From Cryptomeria japonica (taxonomy: Eukaryota > Streptophyta > Pinopsida > Cupressales > Cupressaceae): a DNA stretch of 64,000 nucleotides. A program made the position numbers and the translations under genes. This document shows, in pieces, positions 10,013 to 21,285 of the stretch. The DNA lies in NCBI RefSeq assembly GCF_030272615.1, contig NC_081406.1, positions 468,700,400 through 468,764,399 of the forward strand, written 5' to 3'. Under the pieces are notes generated by a model that saw only the letters and a list, made by a program, of their open reading frames with translations, did no database searches and was not told where the DNA came from. Position 1 is the stretch's first letter. Every line of letters begins with the position of its first letter.

Positions 10013-11474
10013 TGTAACTAGGAATTTGGGAAAACATCAAAGCAAGTAGCAAATTAGACTAGCTCAATCACAAAACCAAATTGCAATGATAAGAAATCCT
10101 AAAAACATTCAATAGAGACATGAAAACAAGACATTCAAATCAAATGCAAACCATCACAAATGCGAATATCTCCTCCATAATTCTCCATTGTCCTTCTTTC
10201 TCCTTCAAATTGCTTTGTTTGTGGATCTCACCTACAAATGCCAAGGCATAGTATGAAAGCAAGATTGTTAAGATGGAATGGCAGCGTAAGGATACTAGAA
10301 GCATGATTGATCAAATCCTTTGATTGAAGAAATTCATCCAATTTATAGACAAATTGGAGAGGCGACAAGATTAGCATGAAGTGATTTGAAAGGAAATTTC
10401 AAATCAAGAATGACAAATATGACAAATTATGACAAAATTGATACTTTCTATGCAAGATTGATTGATTGACAAATTATGACAAATTGACAAGGTTGCTATG
10501 CAAAATTGATTGATTGACAAATTATGACAAATTATGACAAGATTGACATGTCATTCCCATGAAATTAGGGGAAATATTAGAAAAATAGGAGAAAATAGAA
10601 AATTAGATGAATTGGAAATTAGGAAATTAGAAATCGATGAAAATTAGGTAAATTAATTAATAATTTTTCATTCATTAATTAATCTACAAAAAGAGAGAGG
10701 AATTAATTAGCCAATTAAATAAATATTTAATTGTGACAAGAAGACTTAGGATAAATAAATAAATTATTTAACCTAAAGGGAAAATGACAAACAAGATTAA
10801 ATGAATAAATCATAAAACATTAGAAGATGAATTAGAAATGCAAGGACGACAATTAGGTCTTGACAAATGATAATTAATGTAGGGTCGATTTGATCATGAT
10901 TCTGACTGACAAAGGACCAGTGTTGATAAATGATTGAGATTGGGTGACAAAAATCAATGACAAATTGACCAAGATTGACATGGAGACCAATTGATAAATG
11001 CCAATTGACGAGGAACAATGACTAATTGATCCAAATTGACATGATTGAAAAGGACAACGATCGATGACAAATCGACCGCAAAATGACAAGATTGACAAGG
11101 ACAAGGATCGATGACGAATCGATCGCAAAATGACAAGATTGACAAGGACAAGGATCGATGACGAATCGATCGCAAAATGACAAGATTGACAAGTTGATAA
11201 TCACAAATGATTACTAACAAGCTAAAGATGATTGACAGATTGACAAGAGGATAAGGATCGACCAAAATCATGACTGAAGATTGCTATCAGCAAGACCTAA
11301 TTCGAAAGAGAGACAAATGAAGAATGCAGAAGAAGGACTCGATGCTTGAAAATGATAAAGACCAAGTGCGCGACATAGAAGAAATGTTAATGCGATGCAA
11401 AAACCCTAAAATAAGGCAATGCGCCAATGTTAAAGTATGACTCTGCAAGCGTTGACCATTTTTAGATGTCTACA
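10013..11474 (-). repeat. 3' LTR of the 12.7-kb element
   Basis: 1462 bp, co-linear with 21286-22746 with scattered substitutions. It begins TGTAACTAGG and ends GATGTCTACA on the plus strand. It is made largely of short GACAAATTATGAC / GACAAGATTGAC type repeats. Small open frames inside it are by-products of these repeats. Confidence 0.92.
11058..11200. repeat. 47-bp tandem repeat, about three copies, in LTR
   Basis: Units starting GATCGATGAC and ending GACAAGGACAAG repeat three times. The corresponding part of the other LTR (about 22331-22475) carries the same array with more substitutions. Confidence 0.85.
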
Positions 11475-11489
11475 TATTGCCCCTTTTTG
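11475..11489 (-). promoter_or_regulatory. Polypurine tract of the 12.7-kb element
   Basis: The minus strand reads CAAAAAGGGGCAATA directly before the 3' LTR. This is the plus-strand DNA primer site expected in LTR retrotransposons, and it fixes the element's minus orientation. Confidence 0.7.
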
Positions 11490-12300
11490 AGACAATGCGA
11501 TTCTAAGCGTTGTTTCAAAGAACAATAATGCAAATGCCCCAGACAATGACAATGAAATATGCATGCCCCCTCAAGGAATTGGCCCGAAACATCCAGAAAA
11601 GAGGCCAATTGATCGATAAGAATGACAGAAAATGATAGGATCGAACGGATTGAAAATCGGGGATCAAATACATAAATGACAAGTAGTGGAAGGTGCAAAA
11701 GACCACAACCAGCATAAGATGGAGAGGATGCACGTCCATCTAGGCACTGACAAAGATCTATAAATGAGACAAGGAGAAGGGAAATAGCTCATTTGCACTA
11801 GCCAAAGTGGAGGAATTGTTGCTCTGGAAAAGGACCCTTGCATAGAGATGGTGAACATTCCAATGGCAGATCACCTTGGGGAATGTGTATGCACCTACAG
11901 ATGATCGAACGATGCGGGAGCAGCGATATGTCTCTCAAAAACCCATATTGTCAATTTCATGAATTTTACTTGCTTGCGAGACATTGTGGGGCCCACAGGG
12001 AATGGAAAAAGGGACTTCTATGCCTGTGTGGGTGCATTTTGTGCTTGTGAGAGGATGTTCTGTGCCTTTGTAGAGTACACAGGCATAGCTTGATGCTGCA
12101 CAGGCACAGGATAGGGTACAAAGGTGCAGTTGTGCACTGAGGACCCTAATTTGACCGAAAACAGTGTGCAGATGATCCCAAAAAGGGGGATAAGGGTAGG
12201 ATAGGTCAAATTAGATAAGAAACACCCTGATTTGTGCATGAAACAAGGAAATGAAACCCTTAGGAGAAAACCCTAAAACTGCAAATTTGTGCCCCAATTG

Positions 12301-14150
12301 TGATGCAGAGTCGACAATATCCATTCATTACGCGGGAGAATAGACCTGACTGCTTCATGTTGCGACATAGACTCAGAAGCACAGACAGAGATACATTAGC
12401 AGGACTTGGATTATACTATATTACATTCATGCCCGAGATTAGGGCAAACACAAGATTGCTTACCGCATTAGCAAAGCGATGGCATTCAGAGACTTCCTCA
12501 TTCCATCTGTTGACAGGAGAGGCGATGGTGACACTAGAGGATGTGTGGCATATCTTCCGCGTTCTGATTCAGGGGGAGATGATAGAATATGACCCAATGA
12601 TAGGGAGAGACACTTTGTGTAGATTATTTGAGTGCAACGCAGATGATCTAGATATCATAGAGAGGGAGATCCATTGGGAGACCATGGTAGCAGAGTATGA
12701 TCAGCGATATGCAGTGATAGCAGTGGTTATAGCATGCCTATTAGTAGGAGATAGATGAGGACATGGATTCCCTATTGGATGGGGAAGAGTGCTAGAGTGG
12801 ATAGCGATAGAGGGGACTATATATGCATGGGGACCATGTGTGCTTGCCATGCTTTATTTTCAGTTGCATCAGATAGCATATCAGGGAGTTCAAACTTTGA
12901 GCTGTGGGGTCACACTGTTATAGGTATGGGCATTTGAGCACATAGTCATATGTTGACCGATTGCAGAGAGATAGGTAGTACCACATCGACCATATGTGTA
13001 CTTCTATGGGGGTACACTGAGATAGGGTCCTTTTGGATACATATTGTATTGGCGACATGAGCTAGACAGATTGAGAGAGTTCACATGGAGGCCATATCAG
13101 GATTGCCCTGGATGGTCAGATGATAGTGAGGAGCTACCGTATTGCAGACAAAAGAGATACCTGATTGGGTGACTAGTGAACCACTAGAGAGTGATTGAGA
13201 TATATCTGCCGGAGAGAGTCAGACAATAGTTTGGAGAGAGGCAAGATGTACTGAGAGGGACTGCACACTTTGCCCGATCTCACAAAGAGATGAGTGAGTG
13301 GGAGAGGATGATTCAGCCACACATAGCATATGCCGACTTCACATAACTATAGTAGAGATAGTGGGATTGGAGATCAGATGTGGTGGACATCAGGATGATA
13401 GAGGAGTATGAGTGATGGTTTGCACAACAATGGCTTGTGCCATTGACAGATCCTGATATTCCGGTACCTAGGAGACAAGAGGACTTCCCACTCGCTGGAG
13501 AGGAGGAGGGAGATGATGAGGACAGAGATGAGGATGAGGGAGATGATGAGGAGGATGATGAGGATGGAGGGGATGATGAGGACGAAGATGAGGATGAAGA
13601 GGATGAGCCAGATCCAGCCAATCAAGAGGCATTGCAAGATATACCCATAGAGCCGGAGAGAGATACCATAGAGGAGATGGAGATATGTAGGGCCACCATA
13701 GTGAGTTAGCATGATCACATTGCCACATTAGAGAGACAAAATGCTATCTTGAGGATAGAGCAGGATCAGTTCAGAGCAGAGATAGCCAGACTGATAGCAG
13801 CTCAAGATACAGTGATAGCCCAGGCACAACAAGCAAAGTAGAGAGTGACCGAGTATATTGGGTCAATTAGGGATGCCAGTGTATGTGAGATGGCATAGAT
13901 GTTGGTAGAGAACGGAGATGAGATACACCATTGTAAGACACTATATGAGAGTGCAGTTCTACCAGAGAAAAGAGCATCATCATATCGGGCATGATCAAGG
14001 ACAGAAAGCAGGACACATTCTTGGAGGTCAGTGAGCAACATGGGGGTGAGTGGACCTAGGAGACCACCACAACCAGGACCAGGGATAGGAGGGACATCAT
14101 CCTTGAGACATGGTAGGGATGAGGAGGACAGAGGGAGCACCCAGTGATAG
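12301..14150 (+). pseudogene. Plant mobile domain (PMD) gene, antisense in LTR element
   Basis: The plus strand at 12300-12758 encodes 'DTLAGLGLYYITFMPEIRAN', 'LLTALAKRWHSETSSFHLLT' and 'GEAMVTLEDVWHIFRVLIQG'. This is the characteristic start of the plant mobile domain (aminotransferase-like / MAIN-MAIL family). Decayed sequence continues (12759-13430) to an acidic linker rich in Glu/Asp (13497-13620), then a coiled-coil-like part (13700-13830) and a Pro/Gly/Arg-rich tail. Stops and frameshifts after 12758 make it a pseudogene. PMD genes are known to be carried by plant transposons. Here it lies opposite to the host element's own orientation, so it is either a captured gene or a dedicated antisense gene. 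Confidence 0.75.
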
Positions 14151-15285
14151 AGGCACATGCTCCTTATGATAGAGACATATGTAGTGTGACATTATGTAGT
14201 CAGCCTGTGGGCCATACTTAGGACAGACAGCCCAATTTTGTACTCCGATATTGTTTTGATATATGATATGATATGTAGCTATACGAGGGAATGCAATGTG
14301 TTATGGCTGAATGTGTACTTTCCATGTATGGATGGCTTATGCACTGTTTATGTACTAATGATGTTTATGTTTTTGGATGCATTTATAAGATGAAATGGAT
14401 AAAATGCTATTGTATGGACTTGATATAATGCAAATGTACTTAATCAATGAATGCAGGATGTCGCTTATATTTTTTGGAGATCGAAGTACAAGACTGAACT
14501 AACTGCCCAAACTAACGGAAGAAATGTTAGTAAGAAGAAAGTAGACAGAGGACAGTTAGAGATGAAGAAAAACTTGCTTTCACCAATGCACAGAAGTAGG
14601 TGAGAACCTTTATTTAATGTAGCAAAGCAGATGTAGAGCATCATGGCATTGAAGGCTAGAGCTGAAACGCAACCCTTTTTGCAAAAGACAGACACATCGC
14701 ACACAAGGAATGAGTGAAGCATCCTAGGGTGCATACATCAAGGGTCGAGGTATGTGTGGCGTTCACAAAGCGAACGTACTTATCACAGATACCCAATGAT
14801 ATAGTTGCCCCAGTTTGTGACAAACATTCCACAAACAACAAACACAACAAAAAAGGAAAGGGACCATGAACCATCCTGGTCACTCTAAATCACTTAGTGA
14901 CATCCTCGAGCAACATAGGAACATGATCAAAGCCAAAGATAAATCAATAAAAAGATAAGATGCACAAATTCAACCAAGTCAAACAAACATTGTGATCATC
15001 ATTGTCAAAAGTGAAAAATAGGACTGATCATGCTGTCTGGTTTTAGGGAATGTGGTACCCCGTCTAAGACAGGACACAGTCTAGTTTAGAGTATACCACA
15101 CCCTGTATAAGACCCATGATAGTAGTGGCAAGGACAAATGATATTGATTTATTGTCATGACAATTTTGATCAATTTGAATGTCTGGTTTGATTGAAAAGT
15201 TCATCTGTGAATGCATGATTTTCAGTAAAGTGCAGTGTGTGATTGAGAGTCATTGGATGTATGCTTAGTGATCTATCTATGCACA
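14151..15285. other. Element interior without recognisable gene
   Basis: This lies between the PMD pseudogene and the T-rich tandem repeats. Small open frames at 14465-14883 (minus) have no recognisable motif. I see nothing supportable. Confidence 0.4.
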
Positions 15286-15590
15286 AAGGGGATATTTTTT
15301 GTTTAGTTTTTTTAGGACTTTATTTGACTTTTTAGGGATTATTTCAGGACATTATGTGATTTTCTTTATTATTTCAGGACATTATTTGATTTTGAGGGAT
15401 TTTTTCAGGACATTATTTGATTTTTAGGGATTTTTTTTCAGGACATTATATGATTTTTAAGGATTTTTTGACATTTTACCTGAAAATAAACACATGATTT
15501 TTTTTATGTTTTTGAATGTTTTCGGGATTTTTTTCAATTTTTTTGATTATTTCAGGACATTTTTCAATTTTTATGATTTTGCCCCCCGTG
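15286..15590. repeat. T-rich degenerate tandem repeats
   Basis: The phrase ATTTCAGGACATTATTTGAT recurs several times at roughly 30-40 base spacing with variable T-runs, forming a degenerate minisatellite inside the 12.7-kb element. Confidence 0.8.
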
Positions 15591-16404
15591 TCTAGCAAGG
15601 CAAGGAAAATGATAGGTGAATAAATAGGCTTTGTGAAATGTTGGTGGATAGAGGGAAGACAAAGGCCTTTTATCATGGAGACAATACAGATGCAATTTTC
15701 AAGGGCTATTGCATGATGGGACAAAAGATTGGATATGACAATGTAAAGCAAGAACATAGCATGAGGGACATGTCAAGAGGTTTTTGAAACTATGTTTAAA
15801 TTTTGTGTCCTTATGTTAGATCAAGATCAAGGAATGAAAAAGAGTGTATGGATAATGATAAGATATGGATAGGATAAGCAAGACCAAGAATGGATAAGGA
15901 ACATGGACTGAAGGTCGGGATTGGCTAAGGGATAGTGGCAGGAAGTTGCAATAAGCTAGGGAATATGGATGAAAGGTTGTAATAAGAAAATGGATTAATG
16001 ACCAAAAGCTATGATAGACTAAAAGCTACAAACAAGATGTATGATGCTCATGACGATCCTTAGCCTTGTCAAGATCAAAGGTGGAAAGAGAAAATGGACA
16101 TGAGGGACAATAGGATAATGGAGGGTAATGGCATGGTATGATAGGATAATGAAAGGCAATAGGATATGAAGGAGGAAACCTGTCCCCAAGTGTGGTGTGC
16201 AAGAAGTTTATAGATTACGCATGACGCCTGTTTGCTAGGTTTTCATCACGGTACTTTCCCAAGGCACCTGTTTGCCAGGTTTTCACCAGTGGATGAATTA
16301 TTTGTGCTTTACTTTTTTCTTTTGTCTTTTTTTTTCACTTTTTTTTTTATTTTGACTTTTTCAATAGAAGATGGACACATGATAGGGGATGGAAGAAGGA
16401 CTCA

Positions 16405-16525
16405 AGCATCTTTAAAAAAAAAAATGGACCATGACCTTTAAAAGTATGCTCAAAAAAAAAAAAATGGATAGTAGCCTTGAAAAAAAAGAAAATGGACCAT
16501 GACCTTTAAAAGTATGCTCAAAGAC
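16405..16525. repeat. A-run-separated repeat (ATGGACCATGACC)
   Basis: Copies of ATGGACCATGACCTTTAAA followed by AGTATGCTCAAA and an A-run occur at about 16421, 16462 (diverged) and 16491. The pattern suggests slippage-driven duplication. Confidence 0.75.
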
Positions 16526-16573
16526 GTTGGTAGGATAAGGACATGGAAAAAGATATGAAATTAAGGCAAGGAT

Positions 16574-18217
16574 TTATGCAAAGGATTGGATCAAAGGGAT
16601 CGAAGGATGGAAAATATGCATTGGATAATGGATAGGGTATTGGAAGAATTGGGCTTTAGTGGACGGAAATGTTAGCAAGATCGACATTGGCACACACCTT
16701 GAGGGGTGATTTACTGATGGAGGAAAAATGTATTTTGGATATTGAGATTTGGATGGAGGAATAGCTTGGGATTTTGGGACATAAGGGCCCAAAATGGATG
16801 AAGAAGGTGATGGAGGAACAAATTTGAGAGGTTTGGATGGAGGAATAGCAACTTTGGATGCTAAGTTGGATGTTTCTTTAGGCTTTTGTGCTTCAAGGAG
16901 CCGCTTAGGGATCCACATGGTTTTTGATTTTTCATGCTTTTGTGGTTCCTTGGAGTGCATTGCTTGTACAAGGGATTTAGGAACCCATATATATTTTGAC
17001 TTTCCTTTATTTTTCTCAGTGGGCCTTTGTGGCCTTTTGGATTTTTCCTTTTCTTTATAGATCAATTTGTTCTTTGTTTTGACATGTTGATTATATTGGA
17101 CATGTTGATCCTTGAATATATGTGGATTGCTAGACTTATGACTTTTATACTTGGCATCCAAATTGCTTGGAGGAGGAAAGGAATGCATGGATGGATATGA
17201 ATGAAATGGACTTCTTTTGGATGGATGAAATTCACTCAAGGATGTGTACCTTTGTTGACCTTGCATAGAGGAGGAAGGGATATAAGGACCTAAGATGGAT
17301 GGAAGGTATGATGGGGAAAGTGTATGTTTTGATTTTGATGGAGGGATACCAACATCTTGAGAGTGAGTTGTGTAGACATGACCCTTAAGATCTTCTTTGA
17401 TATGGAGGGGTTCTTTCTCATGAAGGTCTACTCCTTTGCCTTTACGAATATCTTGACTTGTAGGATACTCTTTTCTTTGGGAAGAAGATGTGAGTCCATT
17501 ATGAGGTGGATATGATATGAGAGAAATAATGAGATCTTGAAGTGGATCAGATTGCACCAAAGTGGAAGAACCCATTATGCATGTCAAGGGTTCATGAACA
17601 TCTTGCACTGACACGTTAGACTCATGAAGGGGATTAGGATCATGAGGGGGACTAAGATTGTGTAGTGGACATGGTTCAATGACAGGCTCTTCAAGAGATG
17701 GAATGGGAGAAATAATGGGATCATCAAAAGAAATGAGATCTTGGAGTGTATATGGAGCATTAAGACAAGGAGATGGAGGAACAAAAGGATCTTGTGGAGG
17801 ATTTAAAGGAATAATTTGATCTTGACAAGGAGGAAGATCATTGGAATCCTCTTTAAAGGTGCTTTGCTCTTGACTTTTAATGGGATCATCGAAAAGGATG
17901 GAAGGGATATCTTGATCTTTCTTAGGACGTGGAATGTCAATGGGATTTGAGAGGACATTGTGTTCTTGGATAGAATTGACAGGAATAAGTGAATCATTGC
18001 GAGTGTCTAGGGAAATGGGATCTTGGTCAACAATTGGATGAGATGATAAGGTTTCGGGATCTTGATCTTGATCTGTTTCAAGACATGGTTCTTCGTGCTC
18101 TAAATTATCCTCTTGACATGGGGTTGGACTTTGGATATGCATGGGGGATTTTGGCAAGGGATTAATGCTTTGGCATGAAGGAAATGCACTTTGAACGTTT
18201 GTGATGGATTCTGGCAA
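16574..18217 (-). CDS. Unknown Pro/Ser/Gln-rich ORF (547 codons) in LTR element
   Basis: A long open frame with no stops encodes a low-complexity protein. The first half is Pro/Asp/Ser/Leu-rich with recurring 'DPI' and 'PxxP' units ('QDLISFDDPIISPIPSL'). A basic central part follows ('EKEKSKRPQRPTEKNKG', with related repeats 'IWVPKSLVQA' and 'MWIPKRLLEA'), then a Ser/Pro tail with repeated 'SILGPYVP/IP'. No gag, protease or pol motif is visible. It lies directly after the 376-codon ORF in a different frame, so the two may be one original gene broken by a frameshift at about 18220. A 547-codon open frame in a decayed element suggests recent activity or constraint. The role could be gag-like/structural but is unproven. 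Confidence 0.5.
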   Translation of the reverse strand: MPESITNVQSAFPSCQSINPLPKSPMHIQSPTPCQEDNLEHEEPCLETDQDQDPETLSSHPIVDQDPISLDTRNDSLIPVNSIQEHNVLSNPIDIPRPKKDQDIPSILFDDPIKSQEQSTFKEDSNDLPPCQDQIIPLNPPQDPFVPPSPCLNAPYTLQDLISFDDPIISPIPSLEEPVIEPCPLHNLSPPHDPNPLHESNVSVQDVHEPLTCIMGSSTLVQSDPLQDLIISLISYPPHNGLTSSSQRKEYPTSQDIRKGKGVDLHEKEPLHIKEDLKGHVYTTHSQDVGIPPSKSKHTLSPSYLPSILGPYIPSSSMQGQQRYTSLSEFHPSKRSPFHSYPSMHSFPPPSNLDAKYKSHKSSNPHIFKDQHVQYNQHVKTKNKLIYKEKEKSKRPQRPTEKNKGKSKYIWVPKSLVQAMHSKEPQKHEKSKTMWIPKRLLEAQKPKETSNLASKVAIPPSKPLKFVPPSPSSSILGPYVPKSQAIPPSKSQYPKYIFPPSVNHPSRCVPMSILLTFPSTKAQFFQYPIHYPMHIFHPSIPLIQSFA

Positions 18218-18221
18218 GGAA

Positions 18222-19352
18222 TCAATTCTTGAACATGAGGAAGAGGGAGTCCTCTAAAATAGGTAATGGCAATAAAGTGCATGGTGGCATTGGGTCTTGT
18301 ATTTTTGAAACATAACAAGGATGTGCATCATGAATTGGATTATCTTGGCAATCAATTATGGATAGCCCTTGGATAATTTCATCCTTGGGTGTATTATTTG
18401 ATGATGACAATATGGAAGGTTCTTGGGAAACTTCTAAAGGTGTAGGGATAGATGCCACTGGAGAGTCAATTTGTTTGTGGGGGGATGAGGCATTGCTAGA
18501 CATAATTGTAGTATCTTGATCTTCTTCAAAGAAATCACTTGGTAGGTTCCTTAAGAGCCTTGCAATAAAGCCACATTTCTTTCGAGGTTTTGACATGGTT
18601 GTATCTGGAATTTGAACTTGTTTGGCAATAATTTGGTCTTGGTTTGATGTCATGTTTTGATTTTGAACTAGATGTTGCTCAAATTGGTCTGACATGTTCA
18701 AAATTTGGCTTGGTGCATGTTGCAACCTTTGTTTTTGAATGTTTGGTTGTGGTTGTTGACATTGATATGTTGATTGAACTATTTGTGGACATTGTTTAGT
18801 TGGTTGGACATATTGTTGAAATTGGACCATTGGTTGTATATGTTGGACCATTGGTTGTGTCTGTTGGAAATGTTTGAACTGTTGAACCATTGGTTGTGAT
18901 GGTTGAAAATATGATTGATAGTAAACACCTTCTTGTTCTTGTTGTGGAGGCACATAATGTTGTTGTCTCTTTTCTTGAAATTGTTTCATCATCTCTATTT
19001 GTGAGAGGAGAGCTGGTATGTCTGATCGTTTGATAAGAGATCTTACATCAATTGGCTCAATCTTTGGATTTCGACCTGGAAATTTTTGAAACATTTTGGA
19101 CATTTGTGATCTATTCTTCTCAATTTTTTTCACTCTTTGTTCCAATATCTCTTTTTCTTGAGCTAGTTTCTCCTCTAGTTTTTGTATTTGGATATTTACA
19201 TCATCATGATAAGTTTGATCCAAGTTCTGAGACATGTAGAGATTGGATTGACATGATTGATTTCTCAATTGTGATGACATGTCTTCGTAAGAAGGTTGAG
19301 ACCTCATTTCAACAAACATGTCACTATGCAATGCAACTAATGGGATTGACAA
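18222..19352 (-). CDS. Unknown Gln-rich ORF (376 codons) in LTR element
   Basis: The open frame starts 'MSIPLVALHSDMFVEMRSQP'. A coiled-coil stretch ('IQIQKLEEKLAQEKEILEQR') is followed by 'RNPKIEPIDVRSLIKRSDI', then a very Gln-rich tract with repeated 'QPMVQ' units (about residues 140-230) and a basic 'SKPRKKCGFIARLLRNLP' segment. It ends at 18222, and the 547-codon ORF follows at once in another frame. No zinc knuckle or known gag fold is recognised. By position (first ORF after the 5' LTR and leader) it takes the place of gag. That is inference. Confidence 0.5.
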   Translation of the reverse strand: MSIPLVALHSDMFVEMRSQPSYEDMSSQLRNQSCQSNLYMSQNLDQTYHDDVNIQIQKLEEKLAQEKEILEQRVKKIEKNRSQMSKMFQKFPGRNPKIEPIDVRSLIKRSDIPALLSQIEMMKQFQEKRQQHYVPPQQEQEGVYYQSYFQPSQPMVQQFKHFQQTQPMVQHIQPMVQFQQYVQPTKQCPQIVQSTYQCQQPQPNIQKQRLQHAPSQILNMSDQFEQHLVQNQNMTSNQDQIIAKQVQIPDTTMSKPRKKCGFIARLLRNLPSDFFEEDQDTTIMSSNASSPHKQIDSPVASIPTPLEVSQEPSILSSSNNTPKDEIIQGLSIIDCQDNPIHDAHPCYVSKIQDPMPPCTLLPLPILEDSLFLMFKN

Positions 19353-21285
19353 ATGTAACCTAAAAAGGATGACAATGCAACTTAATGTTTTTGGACTTTT
19401 TCAAGATTTGGACAAACTTTTGAAATGCAAAGCTAAAGACACAACCTTGGGAAATTGAAATGAAGTCAAGACCTTAAAGGACAAAGGACCAAATGATAAT
19501 AGGACAAATTGACAATGTCTCACCTATATGCTTGGATACTAAGATAGGTTTGACAAAAATGATATTAATAAAAGGACAAGTTTTAGACAAGGTCAAGACT
19601 TCTTAACAACAACTTAGGGTATCATCCAGAGTTTTGATTTTTTTAAGTTTGACAAACCCAATTTTTTGAGACTAAATGCAAGAAGGCAATGATTATGACA
19701 ATGAGTTAGGATATGACATGAAAATGATCTAAGGATATGATATGACAATACAATGATAAGGATATGTGAAGACCAATGAATTGGAATATGCAAAATGCAA
19801 CCTAGGCAAGACCTAATTTTAGCATGACAAGGTTAATGCACGAATGTCACCTACATGGAAATCTAGCTCGGATATGACAATGAAATGCAAACTTAGGGAA
19901 AATGATCTTGGACCTAAGTGCAAAATGAGGACTCTTGCAATGAAAAGGACTAAAATGAAAGAAGATGACAATATGCCTTAGGACCTAAGTGGGACTATGC
20001 AAAACCTAACCTAAAGTGACATGAATTTTGAAACAAAGACATTTAATGTGTTGACAACCATGTTCAAATGTTGGATGAATACTTGGACAAACTTGGACCT
20101 TTGTTTGGATTGTGTTTTGAGTTGAATGTTGTTGATTTCGAAAATCCAAGTTGATTATGAGCACTTTTGAAAGTTTGCTTTTAATTTAACCTTTGATAAT
20201 CATGGAAGACAAAATGTTTATTTGAATTTGACTCAAAACAATCAAACACATTTACAACAAATCCTATGGCTGGCAAGGGCAATATCTATTGAATCCTCTA
20301 CTCAAAATACAACACTTAGCTAGACAGCTAGATGCTTGGTAGCACTAGCTCCCCCTTACAGTGCACTCACTTCTTGGGCATACCAAGCTTCGAGTTCAAG
20401 GGGCATCACTTCCCAAGAACTTCCTATCTCTAACTAAGGAGTACATGAGAGGTGTCTTTGGCATGCGCATATCACAATGCCTGAGCCAACAGATAGAAGG
20501 TTTTATGCATTTAAGCAAGAGCTTATAGTAAGGGCATCCGTTCGGGTGGGTATTGATCCGATGAATAAATTGTCGCAATACCATTCCAGCACCTGTTGTC
20601 TACAACTTTCATTGCATCCACAGTTATTTAGAGTGGTTCGGAAGAGCTTGGTTTTAGCCCATCACCACTTAGGGTCATTCCCTCTCACCAATGCCTGTGC
20701 GAAGTGCCAGGTAAATCGGGAGGTAGGCCCAATTCTAAGGGTTAAAACATGCAATCAAACTAAAAGCAATTAAAGCATGCATGGTGTTCATTAACCTTTA
20801 GGAAACTAAATGTGCAACTACTTTAAAAATCACGTGCAAGGTGTTTTAATAGAAGTCTTTGATCGCATCCTGCATAAAATTTGTTAGTAGTTTCATTCTT
20901 AGTCTTCGTCACACGTAATGCCAAGGTGTTGCATAGAGAATCAGTACCAAAGAAAACTAGAATATAAGAATAGAATGCAAAACAAAGTAATTTGCAAGTA
21001 AACCCACTGGTTTCACCTCTGTTTCTGGCCTTACACAGGTGTAGAATGTCTCAACACAGGCACAAAATGCCTTGACACAGGTGCAGAATGCCTTGACACA
21101 GGCGCAGATCCCTTTGACACAGCTGCAAAATGCCTTGGTACAGGTGCAGATCCCTCATACACAGGCGTAGAAGTGCCCAGAAAGCCCTGAGTTGCTCTGT
21201 TTCTTGGGTTTTCACCTGCAAATCAGCTCAAAAGCACTCAAAAACACAGTTAAGGGGTTAGGTTCATGTCAGGTTCACCAATTAA
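19353..21285 (-). other. Leader of the 12.7-kb element
   Basis: The minus-strand 5' leader between the 5' LTR (21286) and the first ORF. It contains no long open frame except incidental ones at 20396-20773. The portion 20290-20760 is more GC-balanced than its surroundings and free of simple repeats, which could mark a conserved packaging/leader region. A PBS should lie next to 21285, but I cannot name a matching tRNA. Confidence 0.4.
21031..21180. repeat. About 21-bp tandem repeat (GACACAGGTGCAGAATGCC)
   Basis: Degenerate units of the form TTGACACAGGYGCAGAATGCC repeat about seven times just inside the 5' LTR. A similar composition in the opposite strand sense occurs at 12010-12140 near the other end of the element. 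Confidence 0.8.

Noticed and set aside
10797-11271. Overlapping minus-strand frames in the LTR (and their copies at 22069-22543)
   Set aside because: They are produced by the short tandem repeats of the LTR, occur in several frames at once, and contain no domain.
13313-13728. Ser-rich and Leu/His-rich minus-strand frames
   Set aside because: They are the complement of the Glu/Asp-coding GA-rich repeats of the plus-strand PMD pseudogene.
16794-17060. Plus-strand 88-codon frame and other small frames opposite the 547-codon ORF
   Set aside because: Shadows of the longer minus-strand frame; no motif.
21031-21180. CRISPR-like array
   Set aside because: Units are contiguous, degenerate tandem repeats without unique spacers, in a eukaryotic retroelement.
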